A DNA stretch of 64,000 bases from Rufibacter sp. LB8 (GCF_014876185.1 NZ_JADALJ010000001.1:4155001-4219000); one strand, 5' to 3'. Shown: positions 35,651 through 44,083, counted from the stretch's first letter. The notes: generated from the letters alone by a model not told the origin. Program-made: numbers and translations.

Positions 35651-35715
35651 AACCAGCCCTTCCGTTTTCGGCTTCATTTTTAGAAATGAAGCCGAAAACG
35701 GAAGGGCTGGTTTTT
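35651..35715. terminator. palindrome copy 17 extended into a bidirectional terminator
   Basis: AACCAGCCCTTCCGTTTTCG continues through GCTTCATTT, loop TTAG, and its perfect complement, then TTTTT. The dispersed palindrome is extended by an extra matching AACCAGCCC/GGGCTGGTT outer stem. It lies 27 bases after the lipoprotein gene. Confidence 0.9.
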
Positions 35716-35842
35716 AGGTATTCGGTAAGTCCTTGGCCGCGGTGTGAGAATTACTGAAAGTGATGTGGTAAATACCCAATTTGCCACGCGCCTCACTATT
35801 TGCATGGTTCTTGTTCGTAAGTATTCTACAAATGGGGTGCCT

Positions 35843-36115
35843 ATGGAGTTACAGGATGTCATTTTACTAGATTTGTTTTCAAAGGTGAGGCACCACGCTG
35901 ATCCGGCAGACCACCCTGCGTCTAGTAGCCAGATAGCCCAAGACACCAACCTTCCGCTGCCGCTGGTGCTGTCACTGGGGCAGGAACTGTTGCACGAAGG
36001 GTTTGTGGCCATCAGCCCGCTCCATCATCCGCCGCTCCTGTACATCACCATTGTAGGCATTGCCCGTGCGAAGCGCTTGATCCTTACTACACCAGAAAAC
36101 CGGCAGACCAGTTGA
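35843..36115 (+). CDS. small winged-helix-like protein, function unknown
   Basis: A 90-residue protein starting MELQDVILLDLFSKVRHHAD. The frame is open further upstream (ATG at 35804, GTG at 35744), but 35843 gives the more natural N-terminus. The pattern helix (DVILLDLFSKV), helix-turn-helix-like SSSQIAQDTNLPLPLVLSLGQELLHEGFVAI, then two short strands looks like a winged-helix DNA-binding fold. I do not recognise the family. A palindrome follows, then the M20 peptidase gene. Confidence 0.6.
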   Translation: MELQDVILLDLFSKVRHHADPADHPASSSQIAQDTNLPLPLVLSLGQELLHEGFVAISPLHHPPLLYITIVGIARAKRLILTTPENRQTS

Positions 36116-36130
36116 ACGCCCTTGGCGAAA

Positions 36131-36174
36131 CGGCTATTTTCGGGCTCAATTCCAGAAATGAAGCCAAAAACGGA
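36131..36174. repeat. dispersed palindrome, copy 18
   Basis: CGGCTATTTTCGGGCTCAATT, loop CCAG, AAATGAAGCCAAAAACGGATT. The left arm is interrupted. Confidence 0.82.
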
Positions 36175-36191
36175 TTTTGCTTTTATAGCCG

Positions 36192-36199
36192 TACCTTTG
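36192..36199 (+). promoter_or_regulatory. possible -7 box for the M20 peptidase gene
   Basis: TACCTTTG matches TAnnTTTG, 20 bases before the ATG. A TTTG lies only 12 bases upstream, shorter than the usual spacing. Confidence 0.33.
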
Positions 36200-36218
36200 C
36201 CGTGACAAGCCCTTTCTT

Positions 36219-37424
36219 ATGCAAGACCTCACCGCCCAGATCCGGGAACTGGCCCAGCAGTACGCCGCTGCCACGTTGGCTAACCGCCGCCACCTGCACC
36301 AGCATCCTGAGCTTTCTTTTCAGGAGCATAATACCAGCGCCTACGTTTTTCAGAAACTGCAGGAATATGGCCTGGAGCCGGAGCGCCTCACTCAAACCGG
36401 CGTGGTGGCCTTGGTGAAAGGTAGAAACCCAGAGAAAGCCACCACCGCTTTAAGAGCTGATCTAGACGCGCTGCCCATTCTGGAAGCCAATGACGTAGCC
36501 TACAAATCACAGAACGCCGGGGTCATGCACGCCTGCGGCCATGATGTGCACACGTCTTCGTTGTTGACCACCGCCCGTATTCTGCATGCACTCAGAGGCC
36601 AGTTTGAAGGCACCGTGAAACTAATTTTTCAGCCTGGCGAAGAAAAATTTCCTGGGGGTGCGTCTTTAATGATCAAGGAAGGCGTGCTGGAGAATCCGGC
36701 GCCGGCCACCATTCTGGGCCAGCACGTGTTCCCCATGCTGGAAGCAGGCAAGGTGGGTTTCAGGTCGGGTATGTACATGGCTTCTGCTGATGAAATCTAC
36801 GTGACCGTGAAAGGCAAAGGTGGCCACGGCGGTCTGCCCGAGCAGTTAGTGGACCCGGTCTTGATCACGGCGCACTTGTTGGTAGCCCTGCAGCAGATTG
36901 TGAGCCGTCGGGCCAACCCCAAAATTCCATCGGTCTTGTCCTTCGGGAAAGTCACGGCAGAGGGCGCCACCAACGTCATCCCCAGCGAGGTGAAGCTGGA
37001 AGGCACCTTCAGAACCATGGATGAAAACTGGCGCGCCGAAGCCAAAGTACACATGAAGAAACTCGCTGAAGGTCTCTGCGAAAGCATGGGTGGCAGTTGC
37101 GAGTTCACCATTCTGGACGGCTATCCGTTTCTCAAGAATGACCCTGATCTGGTTTCCCGTTCCCGCGCCGCCGCCGAGGCGTACCTGGGTTCAGAAAACG
37201 TAGTGGATCTGGATATGTGGATGGCCGCCGAAGACTTCGCGTATTATTCCCAGCAAGTGCCCGCCTGTTTCTACCGCCTGGGCACCCGCAATGACGCCCA
37301 GGGCATCACCTCTGGCGTACACACCCCCACCTTCAACATTGATGAATCGGCTCTGGAATTGGGCAGTGGCTTAATGGCCTGGCTCGCGGTCCATGAATTG
37401 CAGATCTTGACCGCGGAACGCTAA
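36219..37424 (+). CDS. M20 family metallopeptidase / amidohydrolase
   Basis: A 401-residue zinc amidohydrolase of the M20D type (N-acyl amino acid or hippurate hydrolase group). Metal-binding and catalytic blocks: MHACGHDVHTSSLL (first metal pair), FQPGEEKFPGGA (catalytic Glu and ligand), LGQHVFP, then the dimerisation domain KGKGGHGGLPEQLVDPV and the late VHTPTFNIDESALELG. It has no signal peptide, so it is cytoplasmic. It probably acts on small N-acylated amino acids; the substrate cannot be read. Monocistronic with a palindrome on each side. Confidence 0.92.
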   Translation: MQDLTAQIRELAQQYAAATLANRRHLHQHPELSFQEHNTSAYVFQKLQEYGLEPERLTQTGVVALVKGRNPEKATTALRADLDALPILEANDVAYKSQNAGVMHACGHDVHTSSLLTTARILHALRGQFEGTVKLIFQPGEEKFPGGASLMIKEGVLENPAPATILGQHVFPMLEAGKVGFRSGMYMASADEIYVTVKGKGGHGGLPEQLVDPVLITAHLLVALQQIVSRRANPKIPSVLSFGKVTAEGATNVIPSEVKLEGTFRTMDENWRAEAKVHMKKLAEGLCESMGGSCEFTILDGYPFLKNDPDLVSRSRAAAEAYLGSENVVDLDMWMAAEDFAYYSQQVPACFYRLGTRNDAQGITSGVHTPTFNIDESALELGSGLMAWLAVHELQILTAER

Positions 37425-37430
37425 TTTCTG

Positions 37431-37478
37431 ATTCCCGTTTTCGGGCTCATTTCTAGAATTGAGCCCGAAAACGGGAAT
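37431..37478. repeat. dispersed palindrome, copy 19
   Basis: ATTCCCGTTTTCGGGCTCAT..., loop CTAG, then the matching AATTGAGCCCGAAAACGGGA. A strong 21-bp-arm copy 6 bases behind the M20 gene. Confidence 0.94.
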
Positions 37479-38162
37479 TGTTGATTGCTGAAGAATTGCT
37501 GATGGTTCAGTGTTGATGGTTTGCCAAGCCTTGGCTTCCATTAACCAAAGTTAAATGCAGCAAAAGCCTTTCCCCTTGTGCGGATTACCCCTTTGAAGGG
37601 GGCGAAGGGGGATGTTTACATTCCCCCGGTCATCCTGAGCCTGCCAAAGGATCTAACGAAAAGGCGTTTCTAAGGCAATTACCACAGCCTTCCATCTATA
37701 ATCTTCGCCGTTGTTGGTGTTATCACCAACAACCAAGACTGCCTTTCAATCTAGCAACTATCACTTTAGAACAACTACCACCCACCACCTTTCATCCTAA
37801 TTCCTTCTTTCTTACTTCGCCTTTGAAGTTTGTCACTTTTCTCCTTGATGAGAAAAGTAACCAAAAGAATCAAGAACCCCCGAACTCGCTGCCGCTCAGA
37901 CAGGCGGGTGTTCATTCTCTAGCACCTGGCAAACGCTGACTGCTCTTAGCTGACTTATGCCACTGCCAATTGAACAGCTACTACAACTCCCTCCCATGCT
38001 CCGGGACATCGCCTTCCGGCGACCCTCCGCAAGGTCGGTCGGTTGCTGCAATTTCTGGTGGAGATGCTGCATAAACTTCCTCGCCCTTCAGGGCAGGAGG
38101 AAGAACTGGTGCGTTCTTGGCTTTTGCTGAAATCAATAGACCCGTGCTTTAGCTCGGGATTA

Positions 38163-38203
38163 GGGCATTTTCGGGCTCTAAACTGGAAATGGAGCAAAAA
38201 ACG
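38163..38203. repeat. dispersed palindrome, degenerate copy 20
   Basis: GGCATTTTCGGGCTCTAAA, CTGG, AAATGGAGCAAAAAACGAT. The loop is in the inverse orientation. Confidence 0.6.
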
Positions 38204-38210
38204 ATAACCC

Positions 38211-38238
38211 GTAGAGACCAGGCACTGCCTTGTCTCCC
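38211..38238. repeat. single arm of a GTAGAGAC-type repeat
   Basis: GTAGAGACCAGGCACTGCCT then TGTCTCCC. It is an inverted, almost identical match to 19383-19409, and a relative of the complete hairpin at 53734. Confidence 0.65.
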
Positions 38239-38489
38239 ACGCATTGCTCACGCATTTCAAAAAACTCCTCTCTACCTTGGGAGGGGCTGGGGGGTGGGAC
38301 TTCCTCTATTCTAGGAGGTGCAAGTCAGCTTCCCTTTAAACCATAATCAAGACAACCTGGCATATCTTTAATTCCTGAAATCTCAATTAATAGACGTTTT
38401 GTCTGGTTTTAAACAAAATAATGGATTGGTACAGAATTTACTACAACAGAAGTATCAAACCTGATTATGACGTTAAACACATAAAGACC

Positions 38490-38924
38490 ATGAACACAAC
38501 AAGACAAAACCCAGCCTTGCAAGATAGAATGCCGCAGACCTTCAGCGGTTTACTAGACCGTTTTTTCCAGGACACCGTGAGCAGCCGCCAGGGCCAGAGC
38601 TTCACCCCGCAGGTAGACCTGTGGGAAACGCAGAACAGCTATGAAGTAGAAGTGGCGCTGCCCGGCTTAAAGAAAGAAGACCTGAACGTGGAGTTCCAAG
38701 ACAGTGTGCTGCGTGTGAGCGGCGAGCGCAAGTTCAACCAGGAAACCAAAGACCAGAAATTCTACCGCGTGGAGAGCGCGTATGGCAAATTCAGCCGCTC
38801 GTTCCAGTTGCCGGACCACGTAGATGGGGCCGCCATTGACGCACAATTTGCCGATGGTATTTTGCACATCACGGTTCCTAAAGTAGAGGAGAAAGTGATG
38901 AAGCGCCAGATTGCCGTGAAGTAA
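38490..38924 (+). CDS. small heat-shock protein, Hsp20/alpha-crystallin family
   Basis: A 144-residue ATP-independent holdase chaperone. The start at ATG 38490 (MNTTRQNPALQD) is preferred; the frame extends 23 codons upstream to an ATG at 38421, with less typical sequence. The alpha-crystallin domain runs from about residue 40: PQVDLWETQNSYEVEVALPG, LKKEDLNVEFQDSVLRVSGER, FSRSFQLPDHVD, and AQFADGILHITVPK with the conserved GILHITVPK. The C-terminal IxI-like tail is short (RQIAVK). Monocistronic, followed by a hairpin terminator. No CIRCE element is seen. Confidence 0.93.
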   Translation: MNTTRQNPALQDRMPQTFSGLLDRFFQDTVSSRQGQSFTPQVDLWETQNSYEVEVALPGLKKEDLNVEFQDSVLRVSGERKFNQETKDQKFYRVESAYGKFSRSFQLPDHVDGAAIDAQFADGILHITVPKVEEKVMKRQIAVK

Positions 38925-38944
38925 GCAACTGTTAAGACTATGTT

Positions 38945-38970
38945 AAAAAGGCGCGCTGAGCGCCTTTTTG
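38945..38970 (+). terminator. terminator after the Hsp20 gene
   Basis: AAAAAGGCGC, GCTGA, GCGCCTTTTT: a 10-bp stem with a T-run, about 20 bases after the stop. Confidence 0.9.
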
Positions 38971-38979
38971 GCGTGGTCC

Positions 38980-39005
38980 TTGTTGTCTTCTAAATACTAG
39001 TTTTG
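38980..39005 (+). promoter_or_regulatory. possible degP promoter
   Basis: TTG (38980) and TAGTTTTG (38998-39005), spacer 15, fit the TTG-N17-TAnnTTTG type loosely. They lie 100 bases before the start codon. Confidence 0.38.
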
Positions 39006-39107
39006 CTATTTTAGCGTTGACCACGTACATAGGAAAGAGCGCACTTCTGGCGTTCACCTCCAACCAAGACTAACCATTTTATTAACCTATAAAGCTGATT
39101 TTTTGGT

Positions 39108-40607
39108 ATGAAAACGAAACAACTCTTCTTGGGTCTCATGCTCTCGGCCATGGTGGGCGGCGGCGTGGCCGTAGGAAGCTACAAGCTCCTCGACGATGAC
39201 CGACCCACGTCTGAATCTACCTTGCCCAACACCAACGTGCGCTACACCAGCGTCATGCGTGACTCCAAAGTAATAGTGCCGGAGGGCCTCAACTTTGTGA
39301 CATCGGCGGAATTGGTGACGCCCGCTGTGGTGCACGTCACTACTGAATACAAGGTGCAGGCGCGCCGAATGCCTAATGATATCCACCCATTCTTCCGTGA
39401 TTTCTTCGGGGAGGAAGGAATGGAAGGTTATCAGCGCCAGCGGCAAAGTCCGGCCCAGGGCTCCGGTTCCGGGGTGATCATCGCGTCTAACGGGTACATT
39501 GTCACCAACAACCACGTGATTGACCGCGCCGACAAAATCAAAGTAGTGCTGGACGACAAACGCACCTACGAGGCCACCTTGGTAGGCACCGACCCAAACA
39601 CAGACATCGCATTGTTAAAAATCAACGCAGATAATTTACCGGCTTTGCGCTATGGTAACTCAGACAACGTGCGCGTGGGCGAGTGGGTGTTGGCCGTGGG
39701 GAACCCATTTAACCTCAACTCAACGGTAACCGCCGGTATTGTAAGCGCGAAGGGCCGCAACGTAGGCATTCTACAGGAATCTGCGGGGCAGTACAGCGTG
39801 GAGTCTTTCATTCAGACAGATGCGGCCGTGAACCCCGGCAACAGTGGCGGGGCCCTGGTGAACCTGAACGGCGACTTGATTGGCATTAACACCGCCATTG
39901 CGTCACAGACCGGTACGTTTGCCGGGTATTCATTTGCCGTGCCTTCGTCTATTGTGAGCAAGGTGGTAGATGACCTGTTGAAATACGGCGAGGTGCAGCG
40001 TGCCTTGCTGGGAGTTAGCATGCAGGAAGTGACCGCTGACCTGGCCAAAGAGAAAAACCTGAAAACCCTGAACGGAGTGTTCGTGTACCAAATGCCTGAC
40101 GAAAGTGCCGCCAAGGCTGCCGGAATTGAAGTAGGAGACGTGATCACCCAAATCAATGGCGTGAAAGTAAACACCGGCTCACAGCTGCAGGAACAGGTAA
40201 CCCGTTACCGGCCGGGTGACAAAGTGAAAGTGACCTTCCTACGCGGCGGCAGCGAGAAAACAGCCAACGTGACCTTGCGCAACGCGGCGGGCAACACCGA
40301 GATTGTGAAACGTGACCCCAATTCGACCAAATCCCTGACCATTGACGGCGCCAAGTTTGAGGCGGCCAGCAAACAGGAACTGAACAAACTGGACATTACC
40401 GGCGGCGTGAGAGTCTCTGGCGTGGAGAAAAGCCAGTTCGCGGAGACGGGCATGAAAGACGGTTTCATCATCACCAGCATTGACCGCAACCCCACCAACA
40501 CCCCAGAAGACGTGCAGAAAATTTTGAAAGGCACGCGCAAAGGCGGTCTGTTGATTGAAGGCGTGTACCCAGACGGGCGTCGCGCCTACTACGCCATCGG
40601 GCGCTAG
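39108..40607 (+). CDS. degP: periplasmic serine protease, DegP/HtrA (Do) family
   Basis: Envelope quality-control protease and chaperone. The 499 residues include an N-terminal membrane segment (LFLGLMLSAMVGGGVAVGSY). The trypsin-like domain has the full triad: His136 in VTNNHVIDR, Asp166 in DPNTDIALLKI and Ser246 in NPGNSGGALV. Two PDZ domains follow (about 295-385, with GVSMQEVTADLAKEKNL, and 410-495, ending KGGLLIEGVYPDGRRAYYAIGR). The N-terminal part also has the RMPNDIHPFFRDFFG loop typical of Do-type enzymes. It is probably induced by envelope stress, although no such operator is visible. A degenerate palindrome begins at the stop codon. Confidence 0.95.
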   Translation: MKTKQLFLGLMLSAMVGGGVAVGSYKLLDDDRPTSESTLPNTNVRYTSVMRDSKVIVPEGLNFVTSAELVTPAVVHVTTEYKVQARRMPNDIHPFFRDFFGEEGMEGYQRQRQSPAQGSGSGVIIASNGYIVTNNHVIDRADKIKVVLDDKRTYEATLVGTDPNTDIALLKINADNLPALRYGNSDNVRVGEWVLAVGNPFNLNSTVTAGIVSAKGRNVGILQESAGQYSVESFIQTDAAVNPGNSGGALVNLNGDLIGINTAIASQTGTFAGYSFAVPSSIVSKVVDDLLKYGEVQRALLGVSMQEVTADLAKEKNLKTLNGVFVYQMPDESAAKAAGIEVGDVITQINGVKVNTGSQLQEQVTRYRPGDKVKVTFLRGGSEKTANVTLRNAAGNTEIVKRDPNSTKSLTIDGAKFEAASKQELNKLDITGGVRVSGVEKSQFAETGMKDGFIITSIDRNPTNTPEDVQKILKGTRKGGLLIEGVYPDGRRAYYAIGR

Positions 40608-40645
40608 TTTCGGCTTCATTTTAGAAATAGAGGCCAAAAAACGGC
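40608..40645. repeat. dispersed palindrome, degenerate copy 21
   Basis: AGTTTCGGCTTCATTT, TAG, AAATAGAGGCCAAAAAACGG. It begins directly behind the degP stop, with its outer left arm lost to the gene end. Confidence 0.7.
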
Positions 40646-40650
40646 TCTTT

Positions 40651-40685
40651 GAAAAGCTCCTGCCCAGCGGCAGGAGCTTTTTTTG
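40651..40685 (+). terminator. terminator after degP
   Basis: AAAAGCTCCTGCC, CAGC, GGCAGGAGCTTTTTTT: a strong stem and T-run. It separates degP from the aldehyde dehydrogenase gene. Confidence 0.93.
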
Positions 40686-40741
40686 TTTCATATCTTCTCA
40701 GAAAGGCCTATACTCGTACTTTCAATCCCCAATTCAACACC

Positions 40742-42283
40742 ATGTCACAAAACATACAAGATATTCTGGCCCAACTGGGCATCAAAGAAACCAACCCCGC
40801 CTACAGCACCGGCCTCACTTGGGGTGGCGAAAACCGCGAGAACCGCACCATAGCCTCGCCCACCAACGGCCAACCCATTGCCGCGGTGAACATGGCCACA
40901 GAGGAAGACTATGACGCCGTGATTGCCGTGGCGCAGAAAGCATTTGTGGAATGGCGCCAATGGCCGTCACCTAAGCGCGGCGAAGTAGTGCGGCAGATCG
41001 GGCAGAAATTCCGGGAGAACAAAGAAGCGCTGGGCAAACTGGTAAGCTATGAGATGGGCAAAATCTTGCAGGAAGGCCTGGGCGAAGTGCAGGAAATGAT
41101 TGACATCTGTGATTTCTCAGTGGGCTTGTCGCGTCAACTGCACGGCTTCACCATGCATTCAGAGCGCCCCACACACCGCATGTACGAGCAATACCACCCG
41201 CTGGGGATTGTGGGCGTGATTTCGGCGTTCAACTTTCCGGTGGCCGTTTGGAGCTGGAACGCCATGCTGGCCGCCATCTGCGGCGATGTGGTGGTCTGGA
41301 AACCGTCTGAGAAAACCCCGTTGACGGCCGTGGCTTGTCAGCATATCATTAAAGAAGTGCTGGAGCAGAACCAAGTGCCCGAGGGTGTTTTCTGTATGCT
41401 AGTAGGCGATGCCACCATTGGCAGCCGCATGGCGAACGACGAGCGCGTTCCTATTGTGTCGGCTACGGGTTCCACGCGCATGGGCAAGAAAGTAGGAGAG
41501 GCCGTGGGCAAACGCCTGGGCAAATCTCTGCTGGAACTGGGCGGCAACAACGCCATCATCTTAACTGAAAACGCTGATTTGGAAATGGCCATGCGCGCGG
41601 TGGTGTTCGGGGCGGTGGGCACAGCCGGACAGCGCTGTACTTCCACGCGCCGCTTAATCATCCATGACAGCATTTATGACGAAGTGAAAAACCGTTTGCT
41701 GAAAGTGTATCCAAATCTGCCCATCGGGGACCCGTTGAAAGACGGTATTCTGGTTGGCCCGCTGATTGACAAAGACGCCGTTTCTGCGTTCTTGAAAGCG
41801 CTGGAAGAAGTGCAGAAAGAAGGCGGCAAATTGCTGGTAGGCGGAAAAGTGTTGGAAGGCGAGGAATACGCCACTGGCACCTACGTAACCCCCGCCATTG
41901 TGGAAGCCCAGAACGAGTACCACACCGTGCAGGAAGAAACCTTCGCGCCCATTCTGTATCTGATTAAATACAGCGGCACCGTGGAAGACGCCATTGCCAT
42001 CCAGAATGGTGTGCGCCAGGGCTTGTCTTCGTCTATTTTCTCCACCAACATTCTGGAAACCGAGACATTCCTGAGCCATTGGGGTTCTGACTGCGGTATC
42101 GCCAACGTGAACATTGGCACATCTGGGGCCGAGATTGGCGGCGCGTTTGGTGGGGAGAAAGACACCGGCGGCGGCCGTGAATCTGGTTCAGATGCCTGGA
42201 AGTTCTACATGCGCCGGCAAACCAACACCATCAACTTCGGGCGGGAGTTGCCGCTGGCGCAGGGCATCAAGTTTGATTTGTAG
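40742..42283 (+). CDS. aldehyde dehydrogenase, ALDH7 (aminoadipate-semialdehyde) type
   Basis: A 513-residue NAD-dependent aldehyde dehydrogenase. The start is ATG 40742 (MSQNIQDILAQLGIKETNPA); an ATG at 40649 in frame lies within the degP terminator and is rejected. Motifs: SAFNFPVAVWSWNAML, SATGSTRMGKKV, LLELGGNNAII (catalytic Glu) and GTAGQRCTSTRRL with the active-site cysteine. The sequence GQRCTSTRR and the N-terminal part resemble ALDH7 (antiquitin, alpha-aminoadipic semialdehyde dehydrogenase, lysine catabolism or betaine synthesis). The specific aldehyde is not proven. Monocistronic, with a terminator and palindrome downstream. Confidence 0.93.
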   Translation: MSQNIQDILAQLGIKETNPAYSTGLTWGGENRENRTIASPTNGQPIAAVNMATEEDYDAVIAVAQKAFVEWRQWPSPKRGEVVRQIGQKFRENKEALGKLVSYEMGKILQEGLGEVQEMIDICDFSVGLSRQLHGFTMHSERPTHRMYEQYHPLGIVGVISAFNFPVAVWSWNAMLAAICGDVVVWKPSEKTPLTAVACQHIIKEVLEQNQVPEGVFCMLVGDATIGSRMANDERVPIVSATGSTRMGKKVGEAVGKRLGKSLLELGGNNAIILTENADLEMAMRAVVFGAVGTAGQRCTSTRRLIIHDSIYDEVKNRLLKVYPNLPIGDPLKDGILVGPLIDKDAVSAFLKALEEVQKEGGKLLVGGKVLEGEEYATGTYVTPAIVEAQNEYHTVQEETFAPILYLIKYSGTVEDAIAIQNGVRQGLSSSIFSTNILETETFLSHWGSDCGIANVNIGTSGAEIGGAFGGEKDTGGGRESGSDAWKFYMRRQTNTINFGRELPLAQGIKFDL

Positions 42284-42306
42284 TTCTTAATTTCCTTCGG
42301 ATAAAC

Positions 42307-42340
42307 AAAAGCCCTTGCCAACATTCGGTGAGGGCTTTTC
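42307..42340 (+). terminator. terminator after the aldehyde dehydrogenase gene
   Basis: AAAAGCCCT pairs with AGGGCTTTT, with an inner CACCG-like pairing. It runs straight into palindrome copy 22. Confidence 0.78.
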
Positions 42341-42382
42341 CGTTTTGGGGCTCAATTCCGGAAATGAAGCCGAAAACGGAAA
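42337..42382. repeat. dispersed palindrome, copy 22
   Basis: TTTCCGTTTTGGGGCTCAATT, CCGG, AAATGAAGCCGAAAACGGAAA. Confidence 0.92.
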
Positions 42383-42451
42383 TCTGGGTTGCCCGTGTAC
42401 CTGAAATTCTGGTAAAATTCTTACCTTTTGCATACTACTGTTCTACTGTCT

Positions 42452-42949
42452 ATGTCTGTCTCTGCTTCTGTCGCCGCTTTTAGAAAGATTATCACCAACC
42501 CGGTTAAGCTCAAGCTGTTTCTGTTCAAGAATCTGCCCATGGCGTATTTGGCAGGCATCAGAATCAAAAGTCTAACCGAACAGGAGGCGCAGGTCACCAT
42601 TGAATACGGCTACCTCACCAAGAATCCGTTCAAGTCCATCTACTTCGCGTGTCTGGGAATGGCCGCAGAGATGGCTTCTGGGGTGCTGAGCATGATGTAT
42701 TTGCACAAGGCGCAACCCAGCGTATCAATGCTGGTGACGGGCATGGAGGCGCAGTTCACCAAAAAAGCCGTGGGCGTGATCACGTTCACTTGCACCGATG
42801 GTGCGGCCATTGCCGCCGCCGTCCGCCAAACCCAGGAAACCGGACAAGGCACCAGCCTGCACGCCCTCAGCATTGGCCGCAACGAGCAAGGCGAGGAAGT
42901 AGCACGGTTCACTATTACGTGGTCTTACAAGGTGCGCGGGAAGAAGTAG
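42452..42949 (+). CDS. DUF4442 (hotdog-fold, thioesterase-like) protein
   Basis: A 165-residue cytoplasmic protein. The start at ATG 42452 is chosen; the frame also reads from a TTG at 42428. The pattern NPVKLKLFLFKNLPMAYLAGIRI (in parts: KLFLFKNLPMAYLAGI), then QVTIEYGYLTKNPFKSIYFACLGMAAEMASG, with a long central helix and four to five strands, is that of DUF4442, a relative of hotdog-fold acyl-CoA thioesterases. A thioesterase role is possible; substrate unknown. It ends with KVRGKK. Confidence 0.83.
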   Translation: MSVSASVAAFRKIITNPVKLKLFLFKNLPMAYLAGIRIKSLTEQEAQVTIEYGYLTKNPFKSIYFACLGMAAEMASGVLSMMYLHKAQPSVSMLVTGMEAQFTKKAVGVITFTCTDGAAIAAAVRQTQETGQGTSLHALSIGRNEQGEEVARFTITWSYKVRGKK

Positions 42950-42999
42950 ACTTTTATTGCTTTTTTCACTTCTTCATCCCTTTGTCTCTTTCTCTCTTT

Positions 43000-43040
43000 T
43001 GTCATCCTGAAAGGATCTTGTGGTCAAACTAGAGCAGCTT
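43000..43040. repeat. AGATCCTTTCAGGATGACA element, inverted copy
   Basis: GTCATCCTGAAAGGATCTTG then TGGTCAAACTAGAGC. It is in reverse orientation to the copies at 16345 and 23235. Confidence 0.7.
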
Positions 43041-43066
43041 CGGCCACAGGGTGTTTACTTCCTGCA

Positions 43067-43111
43067 TTCTTGTTTTTGGCTCCGTTTCCAGAAATGAGCC
43101 CAAAAACGGAA
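43067..43111. repeat. dispersed palindrome, copy 23
   Basis: ATTCTTGTTTTTGGCTCCGTTT, loop CCAG, AAATGAGCCCAAAAACGGAAT (both written with a mismatch at the outer edge). Confidence 0.88.
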
Positions 43112-43383
43112 TACGCAGAAACCACCTCTACCGCAAGTTTAGGCGCCGCCGTAACATGTGGTCATACACTGAATCAGTTTATCAACTGACGTAAGTTTGT
43201 AAACTTACAGCGTGGGCAGCCACAAGGTACGCTGCCGCTAAACTTGCGGCAGAATACGGTTTGAATTTCCCGCGTGAGGGATAGCAGCGGAAAGCCCGCA
43301 GCGCCAGCGAGGACTTGCAGCGCATAGCCCGACCCGCAGGGGCACGCCCAACATATAGTTTGATTTTTTAAACGGAATCTAGC

Positions 43384-43845
43384 GTGAAGTCATTGGTTTT
43401 TTCATTTATGTTACTTTTTATTTGTTTGGGTTGCAGAGTTGCTAATCAAACAAGCCTAGCTACAAAAGAAGATAATGATGAAAGGTGCATTCTTCCAACA
43501 TTGCCTGCATGTTATGGTGTCAATGATGGTAAGCCGTTTGAGAATGCGTTAGAATTAAAGGGAGGGATATTTGGGAGAGTAGCAGTAAGGGCAGAAATTG
43601 ATACAGTTAATTTGAAGCTTTCAACGTTTAGAATTTTGAAAACTTACTTAAAAAAAGCAAGTGATTCCTCTGCTTATGCTGCATATCAAAATGTTGAATT
43701 TCTAAATGAGCCTAATTACCCCAATGATTTACTGGTAATTCTCCCACAAATTATTCAATATCTGGATACGGTTAGGGTCACTAAAAGTAGTAGTAAAGAA
43801 TGTGAGATGCCAAGTAGCTATACTTTATTTGTAAGGATTCAGTAA
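43384..43845 (+). CDS. orphan AT-rich lipoprotein
   Basis: A 153-residue protein. GTG is taken as start; the next part, KSLVFSFMLLFICLGC, gives a lipoprotein signal with lipobox LGC. The mature protein has two further cysteines in an early loop (ERCILPTLPACYGVNDG) and one near the C-terminus (SKECEMPSS). I do not recognise the family. Base composition is clearly richer in AT than the genes on both sides, and a GC-rich repeat block lies just upstream, which suggests recent acquisition. Monocistronic. Confidence 0.65.
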   Translation: MKSLVFSFMLLFICLGCRVANQTSLATKEDNDERCILPTLPACYGVNDGKPFENALELKGGIFGRVAVRAEIDTVNLKLSTFRILKTYLKKASDSSAYAAYQNVEFLNEPNYPNDLLVILPQIIQYLDTVRVTKSSSKECEMPSSYTLFVRIQ

Positions 43846-43872
43846 TAATGCAAAGGGAATCCAATTCTTCCC

Positions 43873-43915
43873 CTCCCGTTTCCTGGCTCTATTTCCCAAA
43901 CGCGGGCCAAAACGC
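43873..43915. repeat. dispersed palindrome, copy 24
   Basis: TCCCGTTTCCTGGCTCTATTT, CCCA, AACGCGGGCCAAAACGCG. Moderately degenerate. Confidence 0.7.
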
Positions 43916-44083
43916 GTTTTAGTTAAAGTTCTGTTAAAGCCATTCTAGCCTATTGATTGGGTCTTGAAATCTTGGTAACTAGGGGGAAGAAGACCCTGCA
44001 GCCCAGAACAACCCCCGTTCCAGTGGCTTTTCACGCCCCCTCAGAAAAATAACAAGCATTATTTTTGGAGCCCCGTGCAACCC

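Larger units (their letters stand above)
37425..38489. other. 1-kb gene-free region built from repeat fragments
   Basis: No coding region is supported. It contains: a palindrome (37431-37478); a MITE-end-like stretch (CCCCTTTGAAGGGGGCGAAGG near 37586) next to a GTCATCCTGAGCC...AAAGGATCT unit; a perfect small hairpin GTTGTTGGTG/CACCAACAAC (37710-37733); a CACTTTTCTCCTTGATGAGAAAAGTAACC hairpin unit near 37835 (quoted across CTTTTCTC...GAGAAAAG); a degenerate palindrome (38163-38203); and a GTAGAGAC arm (38211-38238). Confidence 0.7.
42950..43383. other. gap before the AT-rich lipoprotein gene, repeat fragments
   Basis: It holds an inverted AGATCCTTTCAGGATGAC unit (43000-43040), a palindrome (43067-43111), a stretch with TAAGTTTGTAAACTTAC-type palindrome near 43190, and a GC-rich block (about 43270-43352, GAGGGATAGCAGCGGAAAGC...) of a kind that recurs between genes in Bacteroidota. 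No gene is seen. Confidence 0.65.

Noticed and set aside
37880-38300. Possible gene remnant in the 1-kb gap before the Hsp20 gene
   Set aside because: Short frames (for example minus 37955-38260) have odd composition and no family; the stretch is better explained as repeat fragments.
40649-40741. N-terminal extension of the aldehyde dehydrogenase
   Set aside because: It lies in the degP terminator hairpin, and the family N-terminus begins at 40742.
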